Shown here in pieces: positions 1-7,933 of a stretch of 64,000 nt of DNA; position 1 is the stretch's first letter, and each line of letters starts with the position of its first letter. The stretch lies in contig CAMIGX010000009.1 of the NCBI GenBank assembly GCA_946221385.1, forward strand, positions 1 to 64,000. The letters run 5' to 3'. This DNA is from an uncultured Propionimicrobium sp. GTDB lineage: Bacteria > Actinomycetota > Actinomycetes > Propionibacteriales > Propionibacteriaceae. The notes under the pieces are model-generated. The model had not been told where the DNA came from and did no database searches. It saw nothing but the letters and a program-made list of their open reading frames with translations. The position numbers were made by a program, and so were the translations under genes.

Positions 1-704
1 AGGTGACCAACACCGGCAACGTGACCATCGACAAAATTAAGGTCACCGACCCCAAAGTCACCGGCCTGAGCTGCCCGCAAACCACCCTGGCGCCAGGCGC
101 GACCACGACCTGCACGGCAGCCGACTACACCGTCACCCAAGCTGATGTCGACTCCGGTGAGGTGAAAAATAGTGCGAAAGTTACCGGCAAGGGGCCAAAC
201 GGAAATCCGGCAACTACGACCGTCACCGTCGTTACTAAGACACCGGATCAAAAACCCGGCCTGACGGTCGTTCTCGAGCAGATTCACGGCGACGACAACG
301 ACAATGGCACCGGTGATCCTGGAGAAACCATCACCTACGTGATCATCGTCACAAACGATGGAAATGTGACGATCGACGACGTGACCGTGACCGAGGACAA
401 GATCGGTACTTTCACCTGTGAAGCTTCGTCGCTGGCTCCGGGCGAGCAACTACGTTGCGCCTCGAAGCCCTACACCATCACTCGGGAAGATTCAACCCGT
501 GGAGGCGTTGCAGTAAATGTCGTCGTGCAAGGAAGCGATCCTGCGGGGCAGCCGCTGCGGGTAGAAATCAGCGGCAAGGTTGAAGTCACCAAGCCAATGC
601 TTTTGCCGAAAACTGGCGCTGCGGGCTCCTATGCGCTGGGACTACTAACGGTCTTCCTCGCGGCTGGTTCAGCACTGGTAACTCGTCGTTCAAATCGACA
701 CTGA
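1..704 (+). CDS. LPXTG-anchored surface protein, C-terminal part (5' end outside window)
   Basis: This is the 3' end of a sortase-anchored surface protein; the reading frame is already open at the window edge, so the true start lies upstream. About 233 residues are visible. They hold at least two DUF11/DUF7507-type stalk repeats, recognisable by the 'VTNTGNVTI', 'LAPGATTTC' and 'YTVTQADVDSG' signatures and paired cysteines. The sorting signal LPKTG is encoded at 603-617, followed by a hydrophobic segment and a basic tail ending in RRSNRH. The last repeat ('EQIHGDDNDNGTGDPGET') closely resembles the last repeat of the protein ending at 3636, so the two are paralogues. Such repeats usually act as a rigid spacer holding an N-terminal binding domain away from the wall. 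The ligand-binding part is not in the window. Confidence 0.88.
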   Translation, partial: VTNTGNVTIDKIKVTDPKVTGLSCPQTTLAPGATTTCTAADYTVTQADVDSGEVKNSAKVTGKGPNGNPATTTVTVVTKTPDQKPGLTVVLEQIHGDDNDNGTGDPGETITYVIIVTNDGNVTIDDVTVTEDKIGTFTCEASSLAPGEQLRCASKPYTITREDSTRGGVAVNVVVQGSDPAGQPLRVEISGKVEVTKPMLLPKTGAAGSYALGLLTVFLAAGSALVTRRSNRH

Positions 705-737
705 TCGCATTATTACCAAATCGATTTAACGAGCGAT

Positions 738-779
738 GGCTCGGCTCTGCTAGATAATGCGAGCCGAGCCTTTGCCGTT
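738..779 (+). terminator. Rho-independent-type terminator after the first surface protein
   Basis: A perfect 10-bp inverted repeat (738-747 with 761-770) encloses a 13-nt loop and is followed by a short T run (771-773). It sits 33 bp past the stop codon of the first LPXTG gene, as expected for its terminator. Confidence 0.7.
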
Positions 780-789
780 GCGCCGGTGA

Positions 790-932
790 GATGATTTGTG
801 GCCGGTGTGCGCTCGCCTAGGTAACGAAGAAGCGCGAATTACCACCGAATTACTGGACGCTCAAGGAAAGGCCGTTGATATTGGCGGCTATTACCACCCG
901 ATCCTGACTTGGTCGCCAAGGTGATGCGTTCG
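790..932 (+). pseudogene. Relic of the C-terminus of a monomeric NADP-dependent isocitrate dehydrogenase
   Basis: Codons from about 811 to 900 read 'ARLGNEEARITTELLDAQG' and then 'KAVDIGGYYHP'. After a one-base slip at about 900 the text continues 'DPDLVAKVMRS'. From memory of the family, monomeric (icd type II) isocitrate dehydrogenases end with helix-rich text and a 'QGxPVDIGGYYxPD....MRPSATFN' tail, and this matches well up to the 'MR'. The frame is closed by a stop at 787 upstream, has one missing base at about 900, and loses similarity after 932. No start codon or catalytic part remains. This is a dead fragment of about 140 bp lying between two surface-protein genes, suggesting a past rearrangement or deletion brought them together. 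The identification is from recall, without alignment. Confidence 0.7.
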
Positions 933-994
933 TTGCTGATTGGATCCGGCGCCGCATTTGTCCGCCCAACCAGAAAACACTGATTTCCGGTCGA

Positions 995-1034
995 GTGAAG
1001 TAGGCCCACCCAATAGGGGTAGGGCCTACTTCAC
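995..1034. repeat. 13-bp perfect inverted repeat (long hairpin) upstream of the lectin-type adhesin
   Basis: Arms 995-1007 and 1022-1034 are exact reverse complements. An additional 4-bp inner stem (1008-1011 with 1017-1020) needs one bulged base. No T run follows on the plus strand. It may be a terminator of the lost gene, a protein-binding site, or a remnant of an element end. Confidence 0.6.
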
Positions 1035-1174
1035 ATCTATGACCAAGTGCGGTAACCTACGTCGGGGCTTTGGCCCCGCCACAGCACTGTGATTAAGATT
1101 CAAGTCGCCTGGAGGGAAGTAGTCCCGACATCTATTGGCCGTCACACGGCCTAGAGGGAAGATGGATAGCTCGG

Positions 1175-1924
1175 ATGCTTAACAAAAATTCAGCACTAGC
1201 CGCTTTGAGCGCTCTTGCACTGGTCGGTGGCACAGTCGCGTCTAATGTTGCCAGCGTGCGAGCGGAGGACACGGCTACACCCCCAAGTTCACTTCGTCCA
1301 ATTGGCGCCGCGAAACTCGTGCAGGCGTCTTTCGCCGGTGCAACCGAAGCTGACCCTGGATTCATTCCATTGAACGATGCTTGCCTTACTGGCGCCGCGA
1401 CCGATTCGTCAGCCCCGCAGACAGGCTCCAAACTGGCTGGCTGCCAGAAGTCGAAAAATAGCCCCGCCTTGGGTGTCACGCCAGGCTATTTGCAACTGAC
1501 GGACTCAACCAATGACCGAACTGGCGGCCTGCTTTACAACCGCCCGGTCGCTGGCAACGGGGGACTTTACGTCGCCTTCGATCAATATCAATATGGTGGC
1601 AACGGCGCGGACGGCATTTCCTTCTTCCTAGTGGACGGAACCACCGAACTGACCACGTCAGGCGCTTACGGTGGCAGCCTGGGATACGCCCAGAAGACTA
1701 AGGAACACTCCCCCCGCAACAGTCCCGGGGTGAGCGGAGCTTATCTTGGTATCGGCTTGGACGTTTACGGCCACTTCGCTCAAGACAATGAGGGTCGGGG
1801 AACGGGTTGTCAGGATAAGACCGACCAGAAGGTTCCCAATGCCGTCACATTGCGTGGTGGAGGCGAAGGTCTCAATGGCTACTGCTGGATCAAGACAGCC
1901 AAATGCCAGAGGGAACCTCGTTAA
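1175..1924 (+). CDS. Lectin-type surface adhesin, N-terminal part (frameshifted)
   Basis: This is the first part of a secreted adhesin, 249 residues as it stands. Residues 1-30 form a typical signal peptide (positive N-terminus, Ala/Leu core, likely cleavage after VRA). From about residue 60 the sequence resembles a legume-type (L-type) lectin fold as found in actinobacterial surface proteins: 'GLLYNRPVAGNGGLYVAF', 'GADGISFFLVDG' and 'GVSGAYLGIGLDVYGHF' fit its beta strands and acidic metal/sugar-binding positions. The frame stops at 1922-1924 in the middle of the lectin domain. The rest of that domain continues in another frame from 1903. Adding one A to the AAA at 1901-1903 joins the two frames into one protein of about 820 residues. 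Either the gene is broken, it switches by slippage, or there is a base-calling error. Confidence 0.8.
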   Translation: MLNKNSALAALSALALVGGTVASNVASVRAEDTATPPSSLRPIGAAKLVQASFAGATEADPGFIPLNDACLTGAATDSSAPQTGSKLAGCQKSKNSPALGVTPGYLQLTDSTNDRTGGLLYNRPVAGNGGLYVAFDQYQYGGNGADGISFFLVDGTTELTTSGAYGGSLGYAQKTKEHSPRNSPGVSGAYLGIGLDVYGHFAQDNEGRGTGCQDKTDQKVPNAVTLRGGGEGLNGYCWIKTAKCQREPR

Positions 1925-3636
1925 AAGCCGACACCCTTGACAAGTCGAAACGACATGTTGAGATCTTGTTGTCACAGGTCTATGGCGATAACTTGAAGCC
2001 TTGGGTTTCGGTTTACGTCGACGGCGAGTTGCTGATCCGTGAACAAATGCCGACCGACGCTCCGCAAACTTGGAAATTCGGGTTCGCTGGTTCAACCGGC
2101 TCAAACAACGACGTACACCTGATAAATAACTTGGAAGCCTGGTCGTTTGCTCCGCTCGACCCCTTGAACATCGTCAAGACCGTAAAAGAAAAGAAAGATT
2201 TTTACCAGGTCGGTGACGTCATCAACTACCAGCTAGTAGTCAACAACTCAGGCTATTACGGTCTACGAGATATAGAGGTCAAAGACGATACCCTCACCAT
2301 CGACTGTCCAACTACAGAGCTTGGCGCTGCAGGTACGCCCACATCTTCGATGGAATGCTCAGCGAGCTACACCGTCACTAAAGACGACGTGCGCAATTTC
2401 GACCAATTCACGAATACCGCGAAAGCCACTGCCGTCGACGCTACATTGAGCGAGACGGAATATACCTCGAACGAAGCCGTCGCCAGCGTGAACTTAAAAG
2501 CAGCCGACCACATGACTTTGACGAAATTCGTACAGAGTGCCCCGAAGAAAGCCGCAGTCGGCGACGAAGTTAGCTATGGCTTCAAAGTGACCAATACCGG
2601 AGACACGAAGTTCAGCAATCTTCGGATCACTGACCCTAAGGTCGACAGCGTCAGCTGCCCTAAGTCAGATCTCGACTTCGACGAAGAAATCACCTGCACG
2701 GCGCGCTACACCGTCACCCAAGAGGACGTTGACGCAGGAATAATCGAAAACGTCGCGAGCGCCTCTGCTGTGCCCAACAACGAGGATAGGTGGTTCGAGA
2801 CACCAGAAACTGATCCGGTGACGGTTAATGCCATTGATCCGGTCAGCACTCTGAAACTCACAAAGAAGGCTGAATTGCGTGATGTCGACGGGAACGGCCA
2901 GGCCGACCGAGACGATAAGTTGAGCTATACATTCGAGGTTGAAAACTCAGGCAATGTAACAATCAACGAGATTAAAGTCACCGATCCCAAGGTCAAAAAC
3001 CTGAAATGCCCGCAGACGAAGCTGGCCCCAGGGGCACAGATGACCTGCACATCAGACGAATACAACATTAGCCAGGCCGATGTCGATGCTGGCGGCGTCG
3101 CGAATTCCGCCACAGTCACCGGGAAATCCCCCAAGGGCGTGACCGTGACCACGGTCGCGATGATCACGACTGATACGCGCTTCGAACCAGCCATCGACGC
3201 AGTTCTAGAGCAGATTCATGTCGACGACGACCAGAACGGAACTGGTGATGCCGGCGAAACGATCAACTACGTAACCAAGGTGACGAACTCAGGCAACCTG
3301 ACTCTTTCAGATCTGAAAGTTTGGGATCCGAAGCTCGGCAAATTCACTTGCGATCTGGCTATCCTTGCGCCTGGTCAAACCGCTAAGTGCACAACTTCGC
3401 CATACCGAATCTCAAAAGAAGACTCTTTACGGGGCTCGACCAAAGTGAAAATCAATATCGAGGCAAAGGACCCCCAGGGAAAACCGCTGGCCGTGACCTT
3501 GGATGGCAAGGTCGACGTGAAGCGTCCACTGGTTTTGCCTAAGACTGGAGCCGAAGCACCGACAGCTCTGGCGTTGCTGGCCATACTAGGGATGTCTGGA
3601 TCCGCTCTCTTGTGCCGAGGCAGTCGTAAGGACTAG
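1903..3636 (+). CDS. Lectin-type LPXTG surface adhesin, C-terminal part (frameshifted from the gene at 1175)
   Basis: This is the continuation of the adhesin begun at 1175; the ATG at 1903 is probably not a genuine start because it falls inside the lectin domain. Residues 1-85 complete the lectin fold ('RHVEILLSQ', 'KPWVSVYVDG', 'FGFAGSTGSNND'). Four DUF11/DUF7507-like stalk repeats follow, each with 'VNNSG/VTNTG/VENSG', a paired-cysteine strand and 'Y.VT..DV'. The third and fourth contain Asp-rich loops ('DVDGNGQAD', 'HVDDDQNGTGD') that look calcium-binding. The sorting signal LPKTG is encoded at 3535-3549 and is followed by a hydrophobic helix and CRGSRKD. A sortase would link it to peptidoglycan. 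The C-terminal repeat is paralogous to that ending at 704. Confidence 0.82.
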   Translation: MPEGTSLKADTLDKSKRHVEILLSQVYGDNLKPWVSVYVDGELLIREQMPTDAPQTWKFGFAGSTGSNNDVHLINNLEAWSFAPLDPLNIVKTVKEKKDFYQVGDVINYQLVVNNSGYYGLRDIEVKDDTLTIDCPTTELGAAGTPTSSMECSASYTVTKDDVRNFDQFTNTAKATAVDATLSETEYTSNEAVASVNLKAADHMTLTKFVQSAPKKAAVGDEVSYGFKVTNTGDTKFSNLRITDPKVDSVSCPKSDLDFDEEITCTARYTVTQEDVDAGIIENVASASAVPNNEDRWFETPETDPVTVNAIDPVSTLKLTKKAELRDVDGNGQADRDDKLSYTFEVENSGNVTINEIKVTDPKVKNLKCPQTKLAPGAQMTCTSDEYNISQADVDAGGVANSATVTGKSPKGVTVTTVAMITTDTRFEPAIDAVLEQIHVDDDQNGTGDAGETINYVTKVTNSGNLTLSDLKVWDPKLGKFTCDLAILAPGQTAKCTTSPYRISKEDSLRGSTKVKINIEAKDPQGKPLAVTLDGKVDVKRPLVLPKTGAEAPTALALLAILGMSGSALLCRGSRKD

Positions 3637-3742
3637 CCATCTTGAGGGCTTGAAAAAGCTCAATCGTCAGATCCGATTGATCGTCCGAGGTGACCTAGCG
3701 TGGGTGGCCAATTGGGCGCTTGTTAGTTAGGCTCCTACCTGA

Positions 3743-4051
3743 AATCTAGCGGCGCCCGGGGGTCGTGCGCCTGCCCAAGCCGCCGAGGACGCGGCGAAGG
3801 CAGCAAAGGCTGCCGCGGAGGCCGCCGACGCGGCCGCGAAGGCCGCTGCTGCCAAGGCCGCTGCCGACCAGGCTGCTGCTGAAAAGGCCGCTGCTGATAA
3901 GGCCGCCAAGGAAGCTGCTGCTCGTAAGGACAAGGAACGTCCGTCGGCAATGCCTAAGACGGGCTCCGAAGGTGCCGCTGACGGCATCGCGCTGCTGACC
4001 TTGATTGCGGCAGGCGCTGCGGTTGCCCGTCGCGGCCTAAGCAAGCGTTGA
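3743..4051 (+). pseudogene. Start-less Ala/Lys-rich LPXTG-type stub
   Basis: An open frame of 102 codons runs from just after a TGA (3740-3742) to TGA 4049-4051 but contains no plausible start codon before the repetitive part. It encodes an Ala/Lys/Glu-rich stretch ('AAKAAKAAAEAADAAAKAAA' type) that would form a long charged helix or wall-spanning segment. This is followed by a sorting signal MPKTG (3950-3964), a hydrophobic helix and a basic tail ending GLSKR. The whole matches the C-terminal tail of a sortase substrate with the rest missing. The strong terminator behind it fits a gene that once was longer. It is most likely a remnant of a third surface protein of this cluster. A very short expressed product using a rare start is possible but unsupported. 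Confidence 0.68.
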
Positions 4052-4073
4052 GCGCACTAAGTAAATAACTAAG

Positions 4074-4113
4074 TTGGCCCCGTCACCGATTGGTGGCGGG
4101 GCCAATAGTTTTG
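4074..4113 (+). terminator. Strong rho-independent terminator closing the surface-protein cluster
   Basis: A 15-bp stem (4074-4087 region with 4092-4105, one G-T pair, loop GATT) is followed by TAGTTTT. It lies 22 bp past the stop of the LPXTG stub. Confidence 0.88.
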
Positions 4114-4148
4114 CGCGGCCAATCCGTCACAGATTGACGCGCTCGGGG

Positions 4149-4222
4149 TGGGCGCAGAGGGACTCGAACCCCCGACCACCTGCTTGTAAGGCAGGTGCTC
4201 TAACCAACTGAGCTATGCGCCC
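4149..4222 (-). tRNA. tRNA-Val (anticodon TAC)
   Basis: Read on the minus strand, a complete cloverleaf of 74 nt begins GGGCGCAT at 4222. The anticodon stem CCTGC/GCAGG encloses loop CTTACAA, giving anticodon TAC (valine). The T arm contains GGTTCGAGTCC. The discriminator is A at 4149. No CCA is encoded. Confidence 0.93.
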
Positions 4223-4281
4223 GCAGCGGTCAACTCTAGCAACTCCCCCGTCGCTGACCGAACGTCACCAGGTTTAACGGA

Positions 4282-4710
4282 TTATTTGCGTCCTGAACGA
4301 GGCCGAACGACCTTGAGCGCCTGCCAATCTTGGGCGACATCGACGGCAGTGGTCAACGTCAGACCTGCAGTCGTGGCGCCTTCAGCTAAGTCGGCTTGCT
4401 CAATGAACCCCGGACGGCCGATCTTAGGCGTCAGCAGCCAAATATGGCCATCGTCAGATAGATCCCGTAGCGCGTCGACCAGTGCGTCAGCGACGTCAGA
4501 ATCGTCCCGCAGCCAGACCACGACCGCGTCGACGGCCTCGTCGGCGTCTTCGATCAGGTCCGCGTCAATCGCGTCCATCATGTCGTCGCGCAGGTCCTCG
4601 TCGACGTCCTCGTCCCAACCGAGTTCCTGCACGACCATGCCGGGTCGAAACCCGAGCTGTTCCATCGCGTCCTTGGAGCCGTGTTCGGCGGCCCCTTTCG
4701 ATGCCTCCAT
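4282..4710 (-). CDS. DUF3052 family protein
   Basis: This 142-residue acidic protein matches the DUF3052 family, small proteins of unknown function confined to Actinobacteria. Recognisable features are the N-terminal 'LGFRPGMVVQELGWDEDVDEDLR' region (shown here only in part of its family pattern), a central acidic helix with many Asp residues, and the 'DDGHIWLLTPKIGRPG' strand-turn. The C-terminus is basic (RPRSGRK). It lies downstream of aceE on the same strand, 138 bp away and beyond a terminator-like hairpin. This neighbour relation with aceE is common in actinobacteria. Nothing in the sequence shows a catalytic site, and no reaction can be assigned. Confidence 0.82.
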   Translation of the reverse strand: MEASKGAAEHGSKDAMEQLGFRPGMVVQELGWDEDVDEDLRDDMMDAIDADLIEDADEAVDAVVVWLRDDSDVADALVDALRDLSDDGHIWLLTPKIGRPGFIEQADLAEGATTAGLTLTTAVDVAQDWQALKVVRPRSGRK

Positions 4711-4789
4711 GTTCTTAGCATGCCATGCCGCCCGCCCAGCGCGAATTGGCGCGCGCTCCTCGCTGTGTAACTGCAGAAAATGGCTAGCT

Positions 4790-4832
4790 AAAGACAGACG
4801 CGGCCAGCTCTCGCTTGACCGCGTCCGTCTTT
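4790..4832 (-). terminator. Terminator of aceE
   Basis: A 14-bp stem with one mismatch (4819-4832 with 4790-4803) lies just past the aceE stop. Read on the minus strand, the 3' arm ends in GTCTTT. It separates aceE from the DUF3052 gene. Confidence 0.7.
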
Positions 4833-4848
4833 CATAGGTGGCCGATTG

Positions 4849-7608
4849 TTAGGCGTCGCCGCCAACCTCGCCAGAAGCTCCGGCGTTCACGTTGAACAGG
4901 TCGTACTTCTCGATCGCCTTTTGCACCCATTCGGTCGGCACTTCGCCATTTTGGGCCAGCGCATCGATGGTGCGCACCACGATGGATGGGCCGTCGATGA
5001 ACAGGTGACGACGAGCAGCCTGACGAGTGTCAGAGAAGCCGAAACCGTCAGCGCCCAAGGTGTGGTAATCGCCTGGCACCCATTCGCGAATCTGGTCTTG
5101 CACCGCGCGCATGTAGTCGCTGACTGCGATGAACGGGCCCGGACGACCTTCCAGCTTGCTGGTGACATAGGGCACCTGACGGTCTTCACCTGGGTGCTGC
5201 CAGTTGTGCGCATCAGCGCGCATGGCATCCCGGCGCAGCTCGGTCCAGCTGGTGACGCTCCACACGTCAGCGACGATGCCCCAGTCATCCTTCAACAGTT
5301 GCTGAGCTTCCAGCGCCCACGGCATGCCGACACCAGAAGCCAAGAGCTGGGCGCGGCGAGCATCCGAATTGACACCCTCCATCGAGCCCTCTTGGTAGAG
5401 ATAAATGCCCTTCAATAGGCCCTCGACGTCGAGATTCTCGGGGGCCGGCGGCTGCTGCATCGGTTCGTTGTAGGCGGTGATGTAATACGAGATGTCCTCG
5501 GGCTCATCGCCATACATCCGACGTAGACCGTCCTCAACGATGTAGCCAATCTCATAGCCATAGGCCGGGTCGTAGCTGATTAGGCCCTCATTGGTCGAGG
5601 TCAGCAGGTGTGAGTGGCCGTCCATGTGCTGGGTGCCTTCACCGGTCAATGTCGTCTTGCCAGCGGTGGCACCGATGTAGAAGCCGCGGGCCAATTGGTC
5701 GGCGGCCGCCCACATCGCATCACCAGTGCGCTGGTAACCGAACATCGAATAGAACACGTAGATCGGCACCAGCGGCACGCCGTGGGTGGCGTACGAGGTA
5801 CCCGCGGCGGTGAACGCGGCAACCGAGCCTGCCTCGTTGATGCCCACGTGGTAGATCTGGCCGTCGGTAGCTTCCCGATAGCTCAGCATCAGGTCGTGGT
5901 CGACCGGGGTGTACTGCTGGCCATTGGGGTTGTAGATCTTGATCGTCGGGAAGAACGAGTCCATACCGAAAGTGCGGGCCTCGTCAGGGATGATCGGCAC
6001 GACGTGCGGAGCGAACTCCTTGTCACGCATCAGATCCTTCAGGATTCGCACGAACGCCATCGTGGAAGCGACCTTCTGATTGCCCGAACCCTTACGCGAT
6101 GACTTGTAGGCGTCATCACCAGGCAGCGATAGCTTCTTGCCGTGGTTGCCACGGCGCTCGGGAATGAAGCCGCCCAGTTCCTTACGACGTTCCAGCATGT
6201 ACTTGACCGCGGGATTTTCCAGGCCCGGGTTGTAGTACGGCGGCTCGTAGGGATTCTCTTCGATGACCGCGTCACTGATCGGAATGTCGCAGGCGTCGCG
6301 CAGACCCTTGAGGTCGTCGATAGCAAGCTTCTTCATCTGGTGGGTCGCGTTGCGGCCTGCAAAGTGCTTGCCCAGGTAGTAGCCCTTGATGGTGTGCGCC
6401 AAGATGACGGTCGGTGCGCCCTTGAACTCGCTGGCCGCCTTGAAAGCGTTGTAAATCTTGACAAAGTCGTGACCACCACGACGAAGCGCCCAGATCTGCT
6501 CGTCAGACCAGTTTTCGACCATCTTGGCGGTCCGCGGATCGCGGCCAAAGAAGTGCTCGCGGACGTAGCCGCCGTCGTTGGCCTTGAAGGTCTGGTAGTC
6601 GCCGTCGCGAGTGTTGTTCATCAAGTTGACCAACGCGCCTTCGCTGTCGGCCTCCAACAGCGGATCCCAGTTAGCGCCCCAGATCAGCTTGATGACATTC
6701 CAACCGGCGCCGCGGAAGAAGGCTTCCAGCTCTTGGATGATGTTGCCGTTGCCGCGGACGGGGCCGTCGAGACGTTGCAGGTTGCAGTTGATGACGAAGT
6801 TCAGATTGTCCAGGTGTTCGTTGGCAGCCAGCTGCAGCGCGCCACGCGACTCCGGCTCGTCCATTTCACCGTCACCGAGGAATGCCCAGACCTGCTGATC
6901 GCTGGGCTCCTTGAGGCCACGATTCTCCAGGTAACGGTTCATCGACGCCTGGTAGATGGCGTTGATCGGACCCAGACCCATCGAGACGGTCGGGAACTCC
7001 CAGAAGTCCGGCATCTGACGCGGGTGCGGATAGCTCGGCAGACCCCGGCCGCCCATCGGACGGGAGAATTCCTGGCGGAAGCCGTCCATGTCAGCTTCGC
7101 TCAGCCGGCCTTCCAAGAAAGCGTGCGCGTACGCACCCGGCGAAGAGTGACCCTGGAAGAAAATCTGATCGCCGCCGCTGGGGTGGTCCTTGCCGCGCCA
7201 GAAGTGCAACATGCCTACCTCGTACAGCGTTGCGCTAGACGCATACGACGCGATGTGGCCGCCGACGCCGATGCCGGGCCGCTGCTGGCGGTGCACCTGA
7301 ATAGCGGCATTCCAACGCAGCATGTGACGCAGATCGTGCTCGAGATCGGTATCGCCGGGATAGCTGACCTCTTTGGAAGCAGGAATCGTATTTACGTAAT
7401 CGGTGGAAACCAACGAAGGCAGGCCAATGTGTGTGTTACGAGCGTGCTCGTTAAGTTTGAGCATGACGTAGCGGGCGCGTTCGTCACCAGCATGCTTAAT
7501 CAACTGGTCAAAGGATTCCAGCCACTCGTCGGTACCCTCCGGGTCGGTGTCTGGCAGGTTGGTAGGCAGGCCATTGAGCAATGGTCCGGCAGTCTGACGA
7601 GAATTCAC
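4849..7608 (-). CDS. aceE: Pyruvate dehydrogenase E1 component, homodimeric type
   Basis: The product (919 residues, the usual length for the alpha2-type E1) decarboxylates pyruvate with thiamine diphosphate and passes the acetyl group to the E2 lipoyl domain, feeding acetyl-CoA into central metabolism. The thiamine diphosphate/Mg binding motif is clear at residues 245-254 ('GDGEMDEPES') and continues with 'NCNLQRLDGPV' at 274-284. The N-terminal 'GIGVGGHIASYASSATLYEV' and the 'GHSSPGAYAHAF' segments are also characteristic. A start at 7608 gives MNSRQTAG; a purine-rich block (GAGAGGAC on the coding strand) lies about 6 nt upstream. The E2 and E3 genes are not in the window. The neighbouring fatty-acid genes fit the frequent aceE-fasR-acpP-fabF grouping in actinobacteria, although a PfkB kinase and a PHP gene are inserted here. 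Confidence 0.97.
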   Translation of the reverse strand: MNSRQTAGPLLNGLPTNLPDTDPEGTDEWLESFDQLIKHAGDERARYVMLKLNEHARNTHIGLPSLVSTDYVNTIPASKEVSYPGDTDLEHDLRHMLRWNAAIQVHRQQRPGIGVGGHIASYASSATLYEVGMLHFWRGKDHPSGGDQIFFQGHSSPGAYAHAFLEGRLSEADMDGFRQEFSRPMGGRGLPSYPHPRQMPDFWEFPTVSMGLGPINAIYQASMNRYLENRGLKEPSDQQVWAFLGDGEMDEPESRGALQLAANEHLDNLNFVINCNLQRLDGPVRGNGNIIQELEAFFRGAGWNVIKLIWGANWDPLLEADSEGALVNLMNNTRDGDYQTFKANDGGYVREHFFGRDPRTAKMVENWSDEQIWALRRGGHDFVKIYNAFKAASEFKGAPTVILAHTIKGYYLGKHFAGRNATHQMKKLAIDDLKGLRDACDIPISDAVIEENPYEPPYYNPGLENPAVKYMLERRKELGGFIPERRGNHGKKLSLPGDDAYKSSRKGSGNQKVASTMAFVRILKDLMRDKEFAPHVVPIIPDEARTFGMDSFFPTIKIYNPNGQQYTPVDHDLMLSYREATDGQIYHVGINEAGSVAAFTAAGTSYATHGVPLVPIYVFYSMFGYQRTGDAMWAAADQLARGFYIGATAGKTTLTGEGTQHMDGHSHLLTSTNEGLISYDPAYGYEIGYIVEDGLRRMYGDEPEDISYYITAYNEPMQQPPAPENLDVEGLLKGIYLYQEGSMEGVNSDARRAQLLASGVGMPWALEAQQLLKDDWGIVADVWSVTSWTELRRDAMRADAHNWQHPGEDRQVPYVTSKLEGRPGPFIAVSDYMRAVQDQIREWVPGDYHTLGADGFGFSDTRQAARRHLFIDGPSIVVRTIDALAQNGEVPTEWVQKAIEKYDLFNVNAGASGEVGGDA

Positions 7609-7933
7609 GAAAGTCCTCTCCCGCTTCTGATGTTTTTCACGCGGCCTTGACCGTCATCGGCTTCAAATCGGTGGCGGCGCAACTGGCCACCATCTTACGT
7701 CCCCCGCACGATAGCCCGCACCCTCAATGAAACTAAGCCTAACCTGCCCCAATGAACCAAGGCGCTGGGCTTCTTCCGGCCTCGCAACTGCACTCGAGCA
7801 CTGCGATTTAGCTGCCAGATCGCTATCGAATCCGCGGTGTGCCCGATAGGCTGCAAGTGATGGCGGCCAAGGTCGGCCGTCGCTGATCTTCATTTGGCCG
7901 CGCAGCTGCGGCCGCCTGGGAAAGGTTGATCAA
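7609..7933. other. 325-bp divergent intergenic region
   Basis: This region lies between divergent aceE (minus) and the PfkB kinase gene (plus), so it should contain both promoters. I can see no convincing -10/-35 pair, inverted repeat or small gene in it. A purine-rich GGAAAGG at 7919-7925 is the likely ribosome binding site for the gene at 7934. Confidence 0.5.

Larger units (their letters stand above)
705..1174. other. 470-bp spacer between the two surface-protein genes
   Basis: This stretch holds no intact gene. It contains the terminator at 738, the isocitrate dehydrogenase relic at 790-932, the long hairpin at 995-1034 and a small GC hairpin (1064-1068 with 1073-1077, loop TTTG). Two similar purine-rich blocks (around 1111-1117 and 1153-1160) precede the next gene; the second is a plausible but rather distant ribosome binding site for the ATG at 1175. 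Confidence 0.6.

Noticed and set aside
1..3636. Possible assembly duplication of the LPXTG C-terminal repeats
   Set aside because: The two copies differ at many codons and residues, so they are diverged paralogues and not an artefact of assembly.
3727..4044. Minus-strand Ala-rich frame opposite the LPXTG stub
   Set aside because: The plus frame carries a sorting signal, membrane helix, basic tail and a terminator in the right direction; the minus frame is just the reverse of an Ala/Lys repeat.
6142..7650. 502-codon plus-strand open frame opposite aceE
   Set aside because: It lies entirely antisense to the well-conserved aceE gene; the protein shows no family features and is a by-product of codon bias.
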